In this document: positions 60,345 through 64,000 of the stretch, piece after piece
How the letters are laid out: each line of letters begins with the position of its first letter
Position numbering within the stretch: the first letter of the stretch is position 1
NCBI GenBank assembly: GCA_008828725.1
Contig: MEHQ01001723.1
Span: 62,001-126,000 of the forward strand
From: Saccharina japonica
Lineage: Eukaryota; Sar; Phaeophyceae; Laminariales; Laminariaceae
DNA: 64,000 nt
Reading direction: 5' to 3'
Notes under the pieces: model-generated
Told to the model about the DNA's origin: nothing
Database searches by the model: none
Seen by the model: only the letters and a program-made list of their open reading frames with translations
Made by a program: the position numbers and the translations under genes

Positions 60345-63300
60345 ATATGAACACTTATTATGCTGCCATAGCCTACTCCAAGTCCACCGGTGGGAACGTC
60401 ACCATCGACAGGGCAGTACCTATTGGGCTTTGCAGCCTCCGGGCCATGGTCAGTGGACCTGAAAATGCCCTCACGATACCCTGAACCTACATTTGGCGCG
60501 CTTCGAAGAAGACGGCAGCCCTCGGTCGAGGTCAATACACTATGACTGTATTTTTGAACAAACCCATGAAACACGAACATGAACTGGTTTTGGCAATGCC
60601 GTCCCTTGAGTTGCGCCCGTTGCAATTGACATCATCCTCAGTATTGAAGTCTATGATTTGGAGCAACTTATTTTCTACATTCCACATGTATGTGTCGGTT
60701 TATCCTATACTGGATTGGTTGGGTAGCGCGTGTATTGTTATTGACTGTAGAAGCAGGTAGACGTCCAATGTTTAAGACATAGAGAAGGGAGGATATTCCC
60801 TCTTAATATCAGAGGAACTCGTCTGTTGTACGGTACAACACCAGGCAAAACATAGATACATGGAGTATTTGCCTGTTTGGATTGTAGTATTTTCTCATGT
60901 AGCTGAATGTGATCAAACGTTTCCAAGATAGGTTTTCTATACGACCGATTCGCGTTAAACCATCTACAATGCATATATTTGGTACCTTGTAGCCCGCAGA
61001 CTAGAGACGTAGTAGAGAGGCGCCAGGTCGATTTTTTACGATAACAGCGGGCATTAAACGCTCCCCACAAACCGATATAGGATACGAGTATTACTTCAAG
61101 ACGGCAAACGAAAAATAAAACGAATCCCAAACATAAGTAGTTCTAGAAGGTAGAAACTGCCGAGGCTGCTTCAAACATGACTTGTTCTTCTTGTGTTCGG
61201 GTATCATTTACCAGGTAAATTGTTTGCATTATGTATCTAAGAAACAAGTGAAATAATCATTGTCATCTTCGAAGGGGGGGAAAATATTTTTGGCACGTAG
61301 TGCTTTCTGTTGTCCTTTATCTTGTTGTTTGTTTTTTTGTGTTTTGTGTGATGTATAATCGGAGGAAGCACGACTGCAGTGCAGACCGCTGTGGACGAAG
61401 CCCGAAATACTCGGCCTGGCCCTTCACATTGTTCCGGAGGTCTTCCTCTTGGGATGTTTTGTTTCTCCCATTTGGCATATTTTCCGTGCACGAGTGTGCT
61501 ACCCTTCCATCTGTTGTTTGTTTACAGCAGTTTGCAACACATGTATGGGTTCAGCTTCGTGACCTACTGTCCATATATGTTTCGTTGGTGCAGTTTGTCC
61601 TTGCTCCTTTCCTTATGTCGTCGAGGGTCGGGTCTCAATGTTAGCGAAAAGCGCACCGGTACAACGTAAATATGGCATGGAGGTGACGGACCGCGTGCCA
61701 ATGTTCCCAATCATATTCAACACCCACGGCGGCGCGGCTTCGAGCCTTGTGGTGGCCTGCCTTGTTCCTGTTAGCTTCGATTATTTGTATCTTTGGTATG
61801 TGAAAGCTTTTAGCTGTGTCTTCGTAGAACACTTTATATGTGTCCGTTTGCCTTTCTTTTCTCGTTGCGTACCCATCTTGGCGTCAAGCTGGGGTATTTC
61901 TTGCTCGCGTTACGTTTGCTTTGATTTAATACAGCAGTGCCGTATTCGTCTTTCGATTCGGAGTACTTGCTGCATAGTCCTAGATAATGTGGACGCCCAG
62001 GTGTTTCTTACCGTTTTCTATGCTTCCCCTTACTACTTTTTAATTCCCATTGTTCTTCGCCTTTCGCCTCTCCTTTTTCCCACGTGCATGGGTTGCTGGC
62101 GTCTGTCTGTCGCTTGTGGTGTCCAGTACGACGACATGGCACTGCATCGCTTGCGCTTCCTTACTGAAAGGCGTACAAGCAACGCAGTAGATGTGCTTCG
62201 TAGTTGCGTGACCACAGAGCCGAGTGCTGATATATCTCTACTGCATCATGAAAACTTACCACAGACACTGGGTGTGCTCTAAGCCCAAAGGGATAGCGAC
62301 CAATAGAATAGTAATATTGTTATGCGAGACATTTTTTTTAAGATCCGAAACCGAGTTTGTGTTTATTTGTATTAATAGTTGGGGTCCGCCCCGTGAAGCG
62401 AAGATATCGTGCCGTGTATTGTACAAAACGAGTCGGCTTATGATCGATCTGAGAGGAACCCAAATCAGTTTGCGCGCTTTGAGAGAGTAACGGTTACGAC
62501 CATTTCAGCTTATTTTTAATGCTCACATTTAAATCTACCTGCCATAGATTGTTTGCTCGTCGATTAGAGGCCCGATTTTGTGTTGAAGTGCCACTTTTTG
62601 TGCCAGATAGCGGGAAACTGGTCTGCGGTAAAGCACATATTTGTCGCGACTATGAACCTCGACCAACAGCAAACTGATGAATAGGCCTCTCCGAGCGTAA
62701 TAAGACATTTTTGTAAAAGAGCCGGCTCAATTTGCTTGCGATATCGGGCAAAACCAAGCTTGAAAGCAGCAAACTGTCTGTTTGCAACACCGAAATGAAA
62801 GGCCGCACACAAACGATTACTCTTAGCAGGGGGAGGACGTACGGCCGTGGCACAGACGCAGACGTGTGCTCCAGCTGTGACGGGAGAACGAACGGTCATA
62901 ATGTCAAGAAATCACAAACATGGCATTCCAAACACACACGCATACAGTATCAGGTATCAGGTATGATATGATATGAAGTCATGTTCATACGTATTACTCG
63001 TATTAATAGTAGACCAGGTACGCATATAGGAGTGGTTGGTTGTGTTCGATCAATTTCGCAAAAAGAGGGAAGCGATAGCCAGGAAATGGTAAATGTATCA
63101 TGCTTGCGCATCGTCGCCTTCTTCAGTTGGTTTATGTATGCAAATAAAATCAAATAAAAACAAGCTGTCCGTGCATGTTTGATTATTTACAGTACGTCGT
63201 AACCATATCGTGATCGAAGTATCACAGTCAGCTTGCAGAGTTGAGTTTCGACAAACAAATCTAATCCTCGATCTCACGGCTGTTATTTTCTAATCGTAGA

Positions 63301-63600
63301 AATATATTGTGTCTTGTGTCAGAGTTGTTTATGGTGTAATTGAATTATCTAGTACCAATACCACATACGAAATGTTTAAATCTGTATATCGCTTGAAATA
63401 CTAATGATATATGTATGTGGTAGCGGTGGATAGTTTTGTTTTCATTGAGAACTTGCGGTACGCTAGTGTAGTGTTGATTATGTGTGTTTGACTAAAGAGG
63501 GACACGACATACCACCACCAGCATAGACTTTTTTGTTTTGAGTGATGATACATTATTATGATTGGTGAGTTGTAATGAATTGATTTCGCAGAATAGGGAT
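60345..63600. repeat. Diverged large duplication, copy 2
   Basis: Partner of copy 1 at an offset of about 3.8-4.2 kb. It lacks the tRNA-like repeats of copy 1. The 214-codon frame at 61,638-62,282 lies here and has no recognisable domain. Confidence 0.7.
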
Positions 63601-63789
63601 GGATGGAATGGTCACTCGCCACCTCCCTTGGCCATACATTCCAGAACACTCGCGTCGGGACCGACGACGTCGACGACACCATCCGTGTTTTCCACTTCCT
63701 GTCCTGTACCTATATTATTACTACAGTACTGAAATTGTTACTCCAATCGCTATCGGCATATATAAGGGAAGAGAAAACTTCTTAGATTT

Positions 63790-64000
63790 CTTAAAAGAGG
63801 GACAACAGTATGGGTGGGGTGGAATATATTGATGAACGACAGAGTGACTTAGGTTACGCTACTGCTGGTACTTGTATAGTGTAGAATCACAGTGCTTATT
63901 TACTGACGAGCGACACTATATAAACAATACTAATATGCACTATAATTCGAGTGATGATAATAGATAATGATGGGGGGTTAGTTTTAATTATTTAACTTCG
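63790..64000. repeat. AAAGAGGGAC repeat, edge copy
   Basis: The word AAAGAGGGA begins a recurrent unit at 59,337, 59,684, 63,061, 63,497 and 63,793. Units are often followed within 100 bp by GATGATRAT-rich sequence and TTTCGC. The last one runs off the window. Confidence 0.5.

Noticed and set aside
61638..62282. 214-codon frame on the plus strand
   Set aside because: No domain, hydrophobic and Cys-rich chance composition, and the matching part of the other duplicate is closed by stops.

Overview
The window looks like nuclear DNA of a brown alga (Phaeophyceae). No species is assigned. The evidence is a ROCO/LRR-GTPase C-terminal region of the kind expanded in Ectocarpus and relatives, a multi-exon gene with Chlamydia-type PMP repeats (GGAI and FxxN motifs, also common in brown algal genomes), spliceosomal introns with GTGAGT donors, TTAGGG-type interstitial telomere tracts and a heavy load of transposon debris. 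Protein-coding DNA is a small minority of the 64 kb. Most open frames are chance frames in introns and repeats. There is no bacterial-style operon, CRISPR array or rRNA.

Layout. 1-6,601 (+): the 3' end of a ROCO-family gene, a COR-domain exon at the left edge joined in phase across a 5.1 kb intron to the last exon. That intron holds a 103-bp tandem duplication and a foldback element. 6.6-19.5 kb: no recognised gene. It contains a CGCGACA palindrome cluster seeded with TTAGGG, a 108-bp tandem pair, a long inverted repeat (14.0-15.5 kb) and a CAG/CAA tract. 19.5-20.2 kb (-): two segments of SAICAR synthetase (purine synthesis), with a junction that lacks normal splice signals. 22-27 kb: a tRNA-derived SINE and a long-inverted-repeat element whose relatives recur at 18.5, 42 and 55 kb. 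30.4-34.6 kb: an LTR retrotransposon with two 578-bp LTRs (TG...CA) and no recognisable pol. Its primer-binding site resembles the half-tRNA(iMet) site of copia.

34.85-45.7 kb (-): the main gene, a PMP-repeat protein whose exons can be joined in frame over 10.9 kb. Its introns carry a MITE family with TGCTACGGTAG-type termini. One MITE is nested in a copy of the 24-26 kb repeat with a 4-bp target duplication.

49.4-52.5 kb: an almost pure (CTGT)n tract of 1.57 kb, then a GC-rich satellite of about 220-bp monomers in an alternating A/B higher-order pattern with internal hairpins. 52.5-64 kb: one orphan exon candidate, a solo copy of the inverted-repeat family, tRNA-like repeats and a diverged duplication of about 4 kb (56.3-59.8 versus 60.4-63.6 kb) with no convincing coding content.

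The genes do not form a pathway. They are separate host genes in a repeat-rich region: signalling GTPase, purine synthesis and a predicted surface or secreted repeat protein. Exon boundaries were inferred by eye from frame, splice signals and family motifs. Repeat edges are accurate to a few bases where a target duplication or LTR terminus is named, otherwise to tens of bases.
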